Source: Nothopassalora personata
Lineage: Eukaryota; Ascomycota; Dothideomycetes; Mycosphaerellales; Mycosphaerellaceae
DNA: 64,000 bases
Reading direction: 5' to 3'
NCBI GenBank assembly: GCA_033816765.1
Contig: CM066288.1
Span: 186,001 to 250,000 of the forward strand
Below are positions 10,352 to 23,000 of the stretch, one piece after another; within the stretch, counting starts at the first letter, position 1; each line of letters starts with the position of its first letter. Below the pieces are notes generated by a model. That model had not been told where the DNA came from. It did no database searches and saw only the letters and a program-made list of their open reading frames with translations. A program made the position numbers and the translations under genes.

Positions 10352-11192
10352 CTTATACCCGCTGAGCGATGATGCTCTTCGACTTGTACAGTGCGACGGC
10401 ACTTTAGCGCTTTTTTAATAGGTAATGCATGTCCTGATAGCACGACCCTGCCGCTCGTAATGACGCATCTTCTCCGCCACAAAGTCGATGTTGCGTTGCC
10501 TCAGAAGAATTTCAACATGCGACGATGTCTGATCGTCAAGTCGCCAGAGCAGTCTCCACGACATGAGGACATCCAGGGAGCGGGCATCGTGACGCACGCG
10601 CTGCATTCTGTCATTTCCACTTTGTCCCATTCCGCTTCGAAGTGGCATGCTGTCTGTAGGATTAACACGTCCCGCTGCTAGGATAGTATCCTCCTATCTC
10701 CATGACCCGTGCAAAAGTCTAATGCCGATTTCTCACGCTCAACTCTTCTGCCCTGCCATCTACAACGACTCCATGCTATCTTGTGCAATAGGACAAATGT
10801 GGTCTGCGGCCGCGCGATGGAGTCGACCACGTGTTGCTCGGTCTCTCGTGCTGCGGCCGCCTGTACCGCAGGTCCCGCCTCCTGTCGCCGCGCTATGCAT
10901 CATGCAGGTACAAGAGCGAAGTCAGTCGTGACATCAGAAAGTGAAAGATGGGGCCGCCTTGCCGCGAAAAGTGCTGCTTCACAGTGGATGGACTTTAGCT
11001 TGAGAGGCCTTAAGCAGCATGAGGTAGCACCGGCCTTCTCATTTTATAATTGCCATTGACATTCTCGCTGTGGGGGGTCTGCTACACTCACCCTGTCACT
11101 ACACATGACCGACACCTTTCCACGTCAACCTCCAGAACACTTCCAGATGGCCGGTAAAGCTCAGGTACAGTGGCCAGAGTGCGATATCTGAG
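10352..11192. other. Intergenic region, about 0.8 kb
   Basis: Only short, domain-free frames on both strands. It separates the DUF2985 gene from the AKR pseudogene. No upstream part of that pseudogene was recognised here. Confidence 0.5.
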
Positions 11193-11774
11193 ATGCTCAG
11201 CTCGCTCATGGCTTCTGCCCCTTCTTTCAGAGACACCACCGCTAGCCTACCTTACTGCGGTGAGGGATTGAGGAGCATCTTTGGCCCAGACCAGACGAAG
11301 GAGCAGGAGCAGATCTTGGAGGCGTTGGAGAAAGTTGCCAACGAGCACGGCGTCGAATCACTGACGGCTGTCGCCTTTGCATACGTCATGTCCAAGGCGC
11401 CGAACGTTTCCCTATCGTTGGTGGCAGGAAAGTCGAACACCTGCAGGGAAACATTCAGAGCTTGGAGGTCAAGCTCTCTGACAAGCACATTGAGTATCTC
11501 GAGAGCATCGTTCCGACGTTCCTTTCGAGCCAGGCTTTCCAAACAATTTCATTGGTCAAGACCCTCACATCACCGGACAGGCCTCTGGACTGCTCGGTGC
11601 TGTGGCTCCAATAGCTTTGTATAGTCTGGCAAGCCGATCGGACACCAGTAAACAGATACGGCAGAATGACACTGCTACAGTCGACGAAACAGTTTCTGAG
11701 AGGTCCCAGGGAGCAAAGGAGAAAGCTTCGGAGGTCGTTGGGTTCGAGATGACTCAAACAGAACTTGTATGATT
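11193..11774 (+). pseudogene. Aryl-alcohol dehydrogenase (AAD/NorA-type aldo-keto reductase) pseudogene
   Basis: Only the C-terminal third of the family is present, in three frames. Frame one carries RSIFGPDQTKEQEQILEALE and a block ending AYVMSKAPNV. After about 11408 the homology continues in another frame as FPIVGGRKVEHLQGNI and LSDKHIEYLESIVP. After about 11517 it moves again to EPGFPNNFIGQDPHITG and SGLLGAVAPI, in a frame that stays open to a TGA at 11772-11774. No GT-AG intron explains either shift. The catalytic Asp/Tyr/Lys/His half of the barrel is missing upstream. Enzymes of this type reduce aromatic aldehydes or, in NorA, take part in polyketide pathways. This copy cannot encode a working enzyme. 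It is convergent with MTC6. Confidence 0.85.
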
Positions 11775-11784
11775 AGTACTTAAA

Positions 11785-13764
11785 CTACGATGGGACGCCC
11801 TCGTAATCCCACCCATTATCACCACGACGACTTCGTCGTTTCGACTGCTGCCTATTTCCTGCGCACTTGACCAGAATCGTTAGAATGGCAAGCACGAACA
11901 CCATAATGCCGCCAACCACTGGGACGACGACCTCTCTCGTGTCAGTATCGTTCGGCTCATGGTAAGGACAAGTAGAGTTCTGACCAACGACCCAGCAAGT
12001 CGAGACATCAAGATTGTTGAAGTCAAGCCACAAAAGCGGTCCAGAATCGTCGTCGTGATCTGCTTGCCATCTGCGCCATTCAGACAACAGGTATGTGCTT
12101 TCGAGTGAGGTCCGTGGCACGTCGAAAGTTGAGTTGTCGTTACACGCGCGATCAATGCGGTCGTATGGAGCGTCTACATCGGATATGCGCCAGGAGTACG
12201 GCTCGCTACTTTGTCGACAGGCTCCGTACCGTGATCGACCGCAGTCCGACGCTTCCCAGTATCCCGATATGTTGTTTAGTGCAGCGCATCGGTAGTCTTG
12301 GACGTCGTCCGAGGAGGATGCGTTGACAGGTTGGCCTGGCGCCCATGACCAAATCGTATTCTCCACAAACTCAGCATATGGTCGAAAGTCCTCATCTGCT
12401 GTGGCGTTGTTTAGCGTGCCGTTGAGAATTGGTGAGATGCCACAATGTGTGAGATTTCTCGCTTGCGCCAAGATGCCTACGAGTCCATCACCAGCTAGTG
12501 TGCTGCCATTGCCAAGCGTGGCTATAGCCCATGATGAGTTGACATTAGACAAGGCCGAATCATTTGGAATGAAGAAGCAGCCCTCTGTGATATTGCCAGA
12601 ATTGGAAGCTGTCACATCTCGGTAAGCCTCCAGATAGTCCTCGCCAAAGATGTATGATGCATCGCCTGAGAAGTTGTAATTCGACATTTGTGGATCCACA
12701 GTGCCGAAACCCACGAGGAGCCTCTTCGCAGAGAGCAACTCCATGTATCTCTCGCTAGGCCAGCCATCGGGAGTCGATGTCGTTCCACCATCCCTTTCGA
12801 TGTGAAAGTATGCAGCGTCAGGCTGCTGCGACTCATCGTAGGCAAACCAATTCCCGCTACGATTGAGGTTTGATCTCTGGCTACTGAGATCGTCCTGGGT
12901 ATAGAGGTATATCGAGGCATTGCGTGCCAGCATGGAACTTAACAGAGACAAGTTCTGTGGCAGATCATCTTCAGCCGGCTGTTGAGCGGGACCTCCGGGA
13001 TCTGAAGCTGATGCAGCTGCGTGCAGGTTCAGAGTCAGAGCCACAGTCGTTGCGTTCAGATCTATCTCTGTGGCAGAAAGATGTGCTGACAGTACTCGAA
13101 TCAAGAGTGCCCAGTCCGTTTTCAGCGTACAGGCGTATGGTCCCACTTTCAAAAGCGCATCATCACTGTCGTCCGTAGCTATGCTGACAGGCTCCTGTGC
13201 CCGAGTTGATGTAGACGTGAGCCCTGCCGTAAGAGTGGCAGTGCTCGATAGGGTTGGCGTAGTCGGAGACGTGCTGCCAGAACTTGGCACTGCAATGGCA
13301 GCAGTACTGTCCTGTCTCGCTATGCGCTTATTATTCACACTCAATAGCGATGTGGCCAATTGTGTCGCAGTCTGCAGAGGCGTTGCTGCGACGCCTGCCG
13401 AAGTGGTGAGTTGCACGCCTGAACCGCCAAGCTCGACAGGACATAGACTCCATAGACTTCTGCTGCTGTCCCAGAACACATCTGCTTCTACTCTGCGAAA
13501 CCCCATCGCAAGGAGGTTGGAGAAGCATCGTGCCACTGACACATGGTGGAATCTTCCATGTGCAAAGCAAGCCGAGGTCAAGACAACACCTGGATGGGTG
13601 ACATAATTCACCGGGATCCGCAGCGATAGATCACGCTGAGACTAGCACATGGAGTCAGTTGAGGAGGTACATGCCGAGTCATCTCAAGTGCTTCACACCA
13701 GGAACGAGACAAATCGATCGGCTTGTTGCTGGACGATGCTGCCAGGTGCCGGATCGTAAGACAT
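11785..13764 (-). CDS. MTC6: Maintenance of telomere capping protein 6 (MTC6)-like membrane glycoprotein
   Basis: Two exons: 13764-13699 (22 codons, starting MSYDPAPGSIVQQQ) and 13641-11785, joined by a 57-base GT-AG intron with a CTGAC branch site; 640 residues. The junction creates FVSFL-SQRDLSLRIPVNYVT, the conserved start of fungal MTC6 proteins, so the downstream GTG-type start is not needed. Further family blocks: NLLAMGFRRVEADVFWD, ALLIRVLSAHL, GFGTVDPQMSNYNF, TIWSWAPGQPVNASS, CGRSRYGACRQ and SEPYSWRISDVDAPYDR. There are many N-glycosylation sequons, and one membrane helix at about 590-616 (VVVPVVGGIMVFVLAILTIL) followed by a short basic tail. In yeast, MTC6 loss is synthetic with cdc13-1; the molecular role is unknown. 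No clear signal peptide is visible in exon 1. Confidence 0.88.
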
Positions 13765-15182
13765 TTACGTCTGTTACAGCCGCCGACCGTCCAGTGGTGT
13801 GTTGTCGCGGGATCTTGATGCTCATGACGCAAGATCGAAGATGGATGCAGATGATGTAGCACAAGTTGTTGATGAATGACCTGAAGCAATACCAATTGCT
13901 GAGGACGGAGACAGCTCGGTACCTGCCGGAAACAGGGACCTGTATGTTCGCCGGACTGCGTATTTTTGTTCCCGTGGACAACCCACTAGTACACGGAGAA
14001 TGACTCCCGACAGAGCAACGACAGCCATCCCCTGCAATAGCACATCTATTCCAGTCGACCACGCCTTTGTAGAGCCCGCAACTCTGGAGTGGCAGCCGCA
14101 TGGCCGCCATCTTTGGCTGAAACCATGTGCGCTGCAGAATGGTGCATCTCCGGCTTTCATCACACACTACTGCCTCGCCAGCAATAAGCCATTCCGCTGT
14201 TGCTATTTTCACCTTGGAGCGTGTCAAAATCAGTGCTGAATTGAAGTCAAAAGCAAGCGACAGTCGATATATGCCGACAGCGACTATCGAAAGCCCTTCG
14301 GCGTGCGATGGTCACATGACGAGAGCCTCTCAGGCGTTGCGGCTTCACAGGACGTCGTCTATGTTCGCCCGTTAGGCGTTTGCTGGTCGCCGTTCTATGA
14401 CCTGGGGCGCCACAGCGATCCTGATCTATCGTTCCCATCCCTCAGCCGCGAAGCTGCGCCCGCTGTATCTGGCTGTGCAATCTCCCCGACTCTGGAACAG
14501 GAGAGCCACAGAGCGGATTCGGCAGGTACGCTAACCGCCAACGGCGGTGCTGCATCAACCATACTTTTCTCCTGAGCCACCTGCGTCAAGCGTTCGACGG
14601 CGTGCACCGCAAAGCGGCACGGTTTGTTTGGGGGCACCACTAAAGCACGAGCCCGCAACGGCATTGCAGGACGTGATGTTGCTACAATGTCTTGACCAAA
14701 GCTTTAAGGTTAGGCAAGAGGATCGCACTCTGCTAATAGTAACGTGTAATTTCCGTCATGACTCTTGACGACAGCCGTTGCTGGCAGAACAGCACAGACA
14801 GCAGGACCCCAGGTACTCGGAATGCGGCCAGGCGTGTGCTGTGGTGGGGAGTGTATGAGGTATGCAAGCATGTCTCGCAGAAGAGACCGTGATAGATGAC
14901 AAGGTTTGCAGGCACTTTCGACCGCACTTCGTGCTGGTCGCAATGGATTGTGTGGTCAAGAATCAATTCTTCTCAATGGGCTGGTACAATTTCTGGTATC
15001 TGGACATACAACATGCTGGGTGCTGTTTCGCCCAAACTGTATCCTTCATTCATCCTAACCGCGCTCGAACGCTCGTCACAAAAATCATTCAAGCAGTCGT
15101 GGGTATATTCTTCCAACGCCTCCCTAGAGAATTGTAGTAATTACAATTAAGTATATACATGAAGCAAGAAGAAAGTGGCCGT
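13765..15182. other. Intergenic region, about 1.4 kb
   Basis: It holds the MTC6 upstream region and the 3' flank of the Myb gene. Frames of 60-180 codons on the minus strand (13679-14227, 13822-14163) carry no domain and partly overlap the MTC6 first exon. Confidence 0.5.
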
Positions 15183-16373
15183 TTAGTGGGTCAAGTTGGA
15201 GAGGCTCATCTTGTCCTTTGGTGAATCGTCAGGGGATGGCGCGGAAGGTATTGGTGTGGCCATGCCCGAATCGATGGTGACCGAGGGCTTATCGTTGGAG
15301 AAGTTGTTGATGCCTGGGAGCTCCATCTTCGCAGGTGTTGACGGAATTTGAGACATAGGGTACGCTGAGTGTCGGCGTTGTTCATGCTGTGGCTGTTGCA
15401 TGTGGTACTGTTGCTGCATCTGGTGCTGTTGGTGCAGTGGGGATGGCTGTCTTGGCTGTGATGGTAAATATGCTGTCGGTGTTGGTAGGGACTGTGGCTG
15501 GGGCATGAAGGGCTCCTGGAGCATTGGCGTATGTTTGCGCATCTCTTCGTAGCCGTGCATCGGCATTTGCATTGTGGAAAAGTCAGTGTCCGGAGCAAAG
15601 GCCCCAGGAACTCCGAAGCGTAGCATGGGCGCTGATGACCGACGTCGCTCGTCGCGAGCGCCTGCAAGAGGTGGCAGCTCGATAGGAGAAGGCCCATGGT
15701 GCGGCGAGCGTGCTGACATGGAGGAACCGCAATCCGACATGAGCGACGGTGCTCCATCTGCAGACATCTGGGAGAAGGCAGATGGCGAAGGCAGTGGCGC
15801 CTCCATCATACGACCGAACGCGGCCACGTTGTGTGGCATCTGAATATGCTGCGGGTGTCCATGGCCAGCGTACATTGGGTGTGCAAAGTAATGCTGAGGC
15901 TGCACGAAGGACTGGTGCTGAATCGCTGGCGGTAGTTGCTGCTGCTGCTGCTGCTGTTGCATGGGTGGCGGAAGGTTCTGGATCTGGTGGTGATGGCCCT
16001 GGACGTGGTGCTGGCGGACCTCGAACTCGGCGCGGCGTGCTTGCTGGTTGCGTCTGCGTCGGTTCATGCCTCCATTCCACCAGTTCTTGACGGCATTGTC
16101 GCTGCGGCCGCGGAGCCTCCGAGCAATTTCTGCCCAGCGCTTTCCCATCTCCGCCACCATCTGCTCGATCATGATGCCCTCCTCTGGAGTGATGGGGTCG
16201 TGGTTGAGGTTGGGCTTGAGGTTCTGGTGGAAGCGCTCTCTGCATTGTTTTGGCGAGCGTGTCTGGATGGATGTCGATATCCGGACCCAGTTGTGGGCGC
16301 CGTGAACTGATACCAGGTGGATGAGGAGCTGGTCCTCTTGCTGCGACCACGGGCCCCGCTTGTGCTGTGGCAT
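15183..16373 (-). CDS. flbD: FlbD-like R2R3 Myb transcription factor
   Basis: An intronless frame of 396 residues. Two Myb repeats lie at the N-terminus. R2 (about 5-53) has KRGPWSQQEDQLLIHLV, HNWVRIS and SPKQCRERFHQNL. R3 (about 57-107) has DPITPEEGIMIEQMV, GKRWAEIARRL and GRSDNAVKNWWNG, ending NRRRR. The close spacing and these exact blocks are typical of Aspergillus FlbD, a nuclear activator of conidiation and sexual development. The rest is low complexity: a run of eight Gln after PPPM, His/Gln/Pro-rich stretches, and Ser-Pro sites. A long gene-free stretch upstream suggests extensive regulation. The orthology call comes from the Myb domain; the tail is not conserved in this family. Confidence 0.88.
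   Translation of the reverse strand: MPQHKRGPWSQQEDQLLIHLVSVHGAHNWVRISTSIQTRSPKQCRERFHQNLKPNLNHDPITPEEGIMIEQMVAEMGKRWAEIARRLRGRSDNAVKNWWNGGMNRRRRNQQARRAEFEVRQHHVQGHHHQIQNLPPPMQQQQQQQQLPPAIQHQSFVQPQHYFAHPMYAGHGHPQHIQMPHNVAAFGRMMEAPLPSPSAFSQMSADGAPSLMSDCGSSMSARSPHHGPSPIELPPLAGARDERRRSSAPMLRFGVPGAFAPDTDFSTMQMPMHGYEEMRKHTPMLQEPFMPQPQSLPTPTAYLPSQPRQPSPLHQQHQMQQQYHMQQPQHEQRRHSAYPMSQIPSTPAKMELPGINNFSNDKPSVTIDSGMATPIPSAPSPDDSPKDKMSLSNLTH
15941..15960 (-). repeat. CAG/CAA microsatellite encoding polyglutamine
   Basis: A short trinucleotide run encodes eight consecutive Gln in the FlbD-like protein. Its length may vary between strains. Confidence 0.85.
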
Positions 16374-19300
16374 GTTGGCGGTAATATGCTGGTGGTGTAT
16401 GCGATGTGGACGACAGTGAAGCTGCAGCCGGTCAGCGTTGTTTCAACGACACGAGAGCTGCTCAGACGATCTGGTGGTGATCGAGAACATCGATGTTTGA
16501 CTGACCTGTAGGGCAGCGCTGCCGTTGTGAGCGAGTGAGACGGTCTTGCAGTAGGTTGTACTTGAGACGTTGCTGGTGCGAGGTATGGGCCGAGAGAGGC
16601 AATATGTACAACTGCCGCAGGGCTTTGGCAGTCAGTGTGCAGTGCTGGATTGGGAGTAGTCAAATCGCAAGGTAATTAGAATTAGCTTTACATTGACTTT
16701 CGGGAAAACGAAAGCCAAAAGTCAACGAGCGTCACAGCGGCCTGTAAACCGGCGGTGGTGGAGTGCAGAGAGGGGCCTCGCGTATTCTTCTATACTTGAG
16801 GCGCACCTGCACGTTACTGAGAGCGCCAGCGCTGTCGTAGTGAAGAGCGTGATTGTTGTTAGCGACGGTGCTCGAAATGCTGGCTGAGATTCAGATTGCC
16901 AACAGCAGAACGGCGGGCATAGTAAGATCTATCTGTCTACCACCGGTAGCAGCACACAAATGTCCCGAGCGACGGAGACTACCTGGTGACATCGAGGGCC
17001 GGGCCCCAGGAGCCAGACTACTGGACGTCGATTCGTACAGGGTGCCGAAGGTGGATCGTGCTGTACCTGCAAACAGGGTCCTTCCATGCGGCTGCATGCT
17101 CAGCGCTGCGTGCAAGAGACCGCACCGACCGACTGTGCTCTGACAGCACCGCTTGTTGCATCCACAGCGTAACAAGGACGACAAGAAAGTGCCTCAGATC
17201 GCTGCATCTACTCCACCCTGTGTCAATGATCGACAGACAGAAATCGTTGTTGACATCGCAACGCGTGCACCACATTCTCACTCTTACATCACCATAACAG
17301 AGCGTGCCATGTCACGAACAAATTTCATCCAAGTATGCAAAAGCCCATCCGCAGGTGGACGCTGGCACTGCAGCCCGTCACCTACTAGCTGGCTGTATAG
17401 CTCGGAGCCACACGACTCGACCGAAGTTCGACGACCTGTGAACCCCGGGCCAAGGTCGAAGACCATGTCTGGGTGTCTCACACCCACAGGAGAAGAGGAT
17501 GATCGCATTGTGAACATGCACGGCTGCGGAATCTTGCCGTCAAACCGTGGCCTCGAGGACATTTTTAGAACCTTTATGTACAAACGTTGCTGCTCGAACT
17601 GTTTATTAGCCGTAGCGGTGCCTGGCTCATCTCGGCTTCTGTATCAATGCAAGCCCTCAAGCTCAAGATACTTCTTGACAGAAGGCCTGCTGTGAGCCGC
17701 AAGAAGTTTCGATGGCATTGCTAAACATCTCGATAGAAACAACGCAGTATCAGGCATCAAGCCCACCTTGCTGCCGTCGTCCAGGCCGATGGCGCTTCCA
17801 GTCCTTGGTGCCCCCAATGATAAACCCCTCGCCCCTCTCAGTTGAGTGCCATGAGGACCTGATCAGTTACAGAGCCTCTGGGTCGCGAGTGAGCGAGAAA
17901 TCGATTTGCATGAGCATAACGCACGACTCGCCTTGTCTACCGGTCTCCAGAGTGTCAGAATAACAACAGCGTTTGCGTATGAAAGGCTCTCCGTGATCGA
18001 AGTTTGTGGATCAGGCAAGAGAGAATGCTTCTAACTTTATTTCAGATTCTGGTAATGGGCAACGGGAGCTAACCAGAATGGGATGCCCCATAAATCTCTG
18101 CCTAGCATCATCCCGGGGTGTATTCCTTGGCTGCAGCCGGAGCATTGTTGTCTAGAGAGCAGCTCTTGTTGGTACAGGCTCACGTATCACACAACGAGCT
18201 CCCGTCATGATGAAAATCAATGGTCCAGCGCCGCAGCAGCGAGCGGCAGTCCTGCAGCAACAACACGCGAACGTCGGATGTTTGCACGCTGAGTGAGACA
18301 GTGCCGAAAGCATACTCCTGAGAATCATGTCACCAACAACAAACACTGCGTCCTCAGATGTTCCGGGGGACTGAAACGTCAGCTCACGTCAATGACTTCT
18401 CGCCTCGAGCAATATCGAGTTTCCATCGGTCGCAATCGTGGTTGTCGTGTTCAACCGGGAGCAAGCAAGCGGTGCAGGCATCCGTCGGCGTCAGTCTTGT
18501 GCACACGTCGAGCGGCAGATCGCCTGCAGGAGTAGCGTTGAAGCAGATCTACACCTGCCCTTGTCGCGCGCTATGCCTTCCTCGGCTGGAAGAAGCGAGA
18601 GCCGTGCACCTACGATCTGGGGTCCGTTGAAACACAAAGTATCCACAACTCTGGATATCAGAAAACTCTCGTCACCTTGCAGCCTCGGAGACAACCTGCT
18701 ACACGACACGCAAAGCAATGTTGTGCATCGCGCCCAAGGTAGGCACTGGATCTGTTACAGTTGAGGAGTACAGAAAAATGCAACGCCTCGCGATGCCTGT
18801 CGTCACATCCCAACGTTCACAGTTTGTCAGGGAGAAACGAGCGGCATGGGGCCCGCTAGTGTAGTTAGCGCCGATGCCAATCACTTGCGCCATCTGCGTT
18901 TCTGGTAAAGATGCCTCGTGGAAACGCCTCAAGCTCCGACCCTGGTCATGGCTTGGCCATCACGTTCTGCATAGGACTCAAGGCAAAGGCGACGAGTCGC
19001 TTGCAGTGCTGCATGTGCTCACTGTATGATGCGACTGACGAGTAATGCTTGACTCCCAGGGAGGATAGCAGTCAGGCCCCGGGCAATCAACGATCGTGCA
19101 GCAGCCGGCCTGACAGGCCCGGTCCATAGCGGAAGGCAACGGTCGCGATAGACGCGAGCACTCACACACGAGTCGGTGTGCGCTATCCGCACTATACAGA
19201 CCTCGGCAAAAGCTCCGAGGTCTCACAAACAGAACTGAAGTGGACGTATACGGGCATTCTGTTTCATCACCTCGCTCTGTAAAAGCAAGAGGATTCCGTA

Positions 19301-20030
19301 TTAAAGCTCGATCTTAGAATTCCTCGTCCGGAATAACTCCTTCATTGCAAAAGCTAAGTGAGAATAGGCAAATGCGCCAATATACAACGTACAGTCGCAC
19401 AGTCTGTATGCATGCGATCTACTCAGATACCTGGCTCGAGGATAAAGACCCCAGCTATACCCTCGTCCAGTAGGAAACAATTTGGAATGTAACCCCAGCT
19501 CGACGGAGCCTCTGCAGCGGCTACGTGCAGCATACCCTGCCTGCAGCGACGTTTGCCCGCCAGGTCGACGTGTCGGCTCGTAGCCAGCCCGCAGGTACAG
19601 TGGTCTTGGTGCTTGGCCATCGCGTACTCTGCACAGTAGTCCAATTGCTATTGGGGACTGGCGTAGCATTATGCGCGTGCAGGCATCAAGGGCATCTAAT
19701 CGTGCCGGCAAGGGTACGTGACCCAGACTTGAAGCGAGGCAGACTGGAGACATGCACGGGATATCGTCACATCATCGACGGCAATAGCCAAGCCCGACCT
19801 TACAAGTCGAACTAATTCAACGCGAAAAGACAATCTATTCTCCTGGGCCGCTCCAAACACGAGATCCCGAAACGGCTCAAACGACGATGCTCTGTGGACG
19901 ACCTGTCCACATGTGGGTATTGAAGCGTACGCTTTACGGGTTGCCGAACAAGTTCAACCTCAAGCGACGACCGGATTGCACCGAACGCCTAGAGTATGTC
20001 AATGTCGACCCCAACGCCTCCAATAATGCC
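16374..20030. other. Gene-free region of about 3.7 kb upstream of the Myb regulator
   Basis: Many short overlapping frames (longest about 180 codons at 17153-17695 plus) but none with a recognisable domain, signal peptide or plausible exon chain. The proximal ~500 bases before the FlbD-like start are likely 5' UTR/promoter. The far end is the 3' flank of the GT41 gene. No transposon termini or tRNA were recognised. Confidence 0.5.
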
Positions 20031-23000
20031 TCAAGCTCCTCCTCTACGGGGAAGCTTGTCCAACCAAATATCGCCACCTTCACCAAGAACCCAACGCTTC
20101 CAAGATTCTTCGTACGCATCCTCAAGATCGCGGACCCATCTCTTGGTATCAAATAATGCACTGCTCCAGCGAGCGTGGAAAAGCATCTTCCTCAACTCCT
20201 TCAATCGCCCTTTTCCAACGCCGTGACTACCTCGAACGTAAGAAAATGAGCTCCCCAGCGCAATGGCTTTCTCTTCGTAATCTTCTTCGCTTGTTGCGAC
20301 AAGTTCCTCCGCAGCACGATCACCTTCGTCACCCTTGGGCAAGGCTCCTTTCAGAATGCTAGCCGCCATGCGACTGCACATCTTGTACTCGTAGCGCGGC
20401 AAAGTCAGCAATGGTGTGCCGCTCCAGAGAACATCTGCAGCTGTAGTATGAGCATTGCACTCCGCAGTATCCAGAACCAGATCGCAGACACGGGCTCGCG
20501 AGATGTGTAAATGCTTCGGCGCCACGTCTGTGAATATGACCCGTGATGCTACATCAGGCCCTCCCCACATGCGAGCCGTCGCGAGCAGATTCGATTCGCC
20601 GAGATCTGGGAAGCGCAGGAGCCAAAGAATAGCATTGGGTACCCGAGCCAGTATGCGAAGCCAGGTCCGAAAGGTGGTCGGCTCGATCTTATAGAGCTGG
20701 TTGAAATTGCCAAAGATGATGGTATCATTCGAGACGTTAGGGAAGAGCTCCTTCCGCATCTGCCACCTCCGATGTTGCTCTTCTTCCCATGATATCTGCT
20801 TCTCGTGAGCATCTGGCGCACTTTGCTTATGGTCGCAGCAGAAGAAAGTATCACGGCAGTAGATGATGTTTTCGCCGTAGACCCAGCTCTCGTGACTGCC
20901 ACCACTATTCTCGTCAACAAGCTGGTCCTCTAGGTCGACGTTCCTACGCCACGGACGAAGCGTATTCACTGGAACAGCGGTCTCATCGGCCAGGAGGTAA
21001 TCGCACCACTCTGCACCTAGTGTGCCAGCAAATCCCATGAAGGACATTTGGATCGGGGCGGGACGAGCTGCGAAGACTTCGTTACGGGCGCCACGTGTGT
21101 AGCCATTGAGATTGACCAGTATATGGATGCCATCTCGAACGATCTGATTGACGAGCTTCTCCGCTGACCAAGAGCTGGCATCGTGAAAGACCGGTGCCTC
21201 CTTCTGAATTTGTTGCCGGTGTATGGAGTTGTCGCTCGCCGTTGTAGCATAGCAGTAAGCCTTCACTCGACTAGTATCGTGAAGCCCGAACACAGACTGC
21301 ATGAGATGGGCTAGGGGGTGATTGTTGAAATCGGACGATACGTACCCCACTCGAAGATAAGGCGCAGGCGGTTTCGGCGGCTGGAAGACCTGCCTTGGAA
21401 GCCAAGGCGAACGTAAAGTCGACAGAGATATGCGTAGACCATTGCGTTGGGAAATGAGTCGTATCTGCTTCGGCGACATAGGGCAGGTGAATGTGTGGAA
21501 AGGCAAGACTGTAGGCGCGGTGGGTACCGAAAGCGTGGCTGGTAGTTGCGGTCGGTCGTAACTGGATGAGGACCTCTGCTTTCGGCTCACATAGAGGTCT
21601 CGATACCAGTGCCAGCCGATCCGTCGTGTTGCTCGTTCGATGAATCGTGTCACACGTGCGCCTTCCCACTTCTTGCCGGACCACGAAGTCAGTGCTTCGC
21701 GGAGGGATTGCTCACGCTCCTTGATGTCCTCGTGCCTGCCTTCTAGGACAACGACCTGCTGCAGTAATGCTTCTATTACGGTAGGAGTCAGTGTACCGCA
21801 GCCCCAGTTCTCGCCGTCAGCGAGCTGCTTCGACACGATGTCAACGACTCTCTTGATCCAGCCAGAGCTTGATGCTCCTGGCTTCTTAGCATCCAACAGC
21901 ATTCCATCTTGATCAACGTGCCACCTGTCGCGCTTGCCACCATCTTCAGCGATACCACCTCGAGCGTGCCAGCTGCAGACCGAATTGAGAGCGTTGGCCA
22001 AGCCACATACTGCTTCAGCGAAGTCTGGACTAACATCCACGGCTCGCTTGTAGTATAAAATCGCGTCACTGATGCGACCCTTGTCCTTGACAGCATTCGC
22101 GAGGTTGGCCAGAGCGATGTCAAATTTCCCATCGCACTTCACAGCACGCTCGTACATGTTGATGGCGGCATCGAGCTGTCCAATGTCCTTCAACAAACTT
22201 CCAAGGTTCGTGAACAAATGAGCGTGGTGCTGATCGAGCTGCAGTCCATAGTTGTAGTACTGCAACGCGAGAGCAATACCACTCCCCGGCACAACTCCAG
22301 GTATATCAGGTCTTGGGACTCTCGCAGGAGGAGCGGCTTGCTGTACGCTGGCCAGCAGTATGCCGACATTATTCGCGGTCGACGGACTAGGCTGTAGTGA
22401 AAGTGATAGGTAGTAGAGCGCGAGGATGTCCCGGACTCCATGAGCGAGCGGCCTTACACCAGCAGATCGGCTGGCGCTCGACACACCATCCTGAAAGATC
22501 TTGGCAAGTGACAAGAGGGAATTACTGGTCGTCGAAATCACTGCCTTACGAGCCAGACTTTGTGGAGTCCCTGGAACATACTTGAGACAAGGAAGTTCTC
22601 CACCATGCGAGAAGCATAACTCGGCAGTGGCTAGAGCTTGCTCTGGGTTGAGCAACACAGGCTCTGCTGACTTTGGTCGTCGCGGCTGCTGACCCGGTTG
22701 GTGCGACTGCAAGCTCGTAGAGACCACGTCCAATATGTGGCTGACGAGGCCCTGAATGCCATCGAACTTTCGGCCCGTAGCAATCATGACAGCGTCTTCG
22801 AAAGCGCGTGCTGCACCGCCATTGTCACCAAGGCCGTAAAGCATATTTCCTTTCGCATGAATAAGCGCAAGGATTCGCCCACTATCGCAGCCAGGCACAG
22901 AGAACCCACTCGATCCGAAGCCGGGTTCGGTGGCTCCAGCGCCATCTCGCCAGTCTATGTTTGTTTCCGTATCGGCGTCGAACTCAAATGACATCCTGTC

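Noticed and set aside
17153..17695. 180-codon plus frame in the gene-free region
   Set aside because: No domain, irregular composition and overlapping frames on the other strand; most likely chance.
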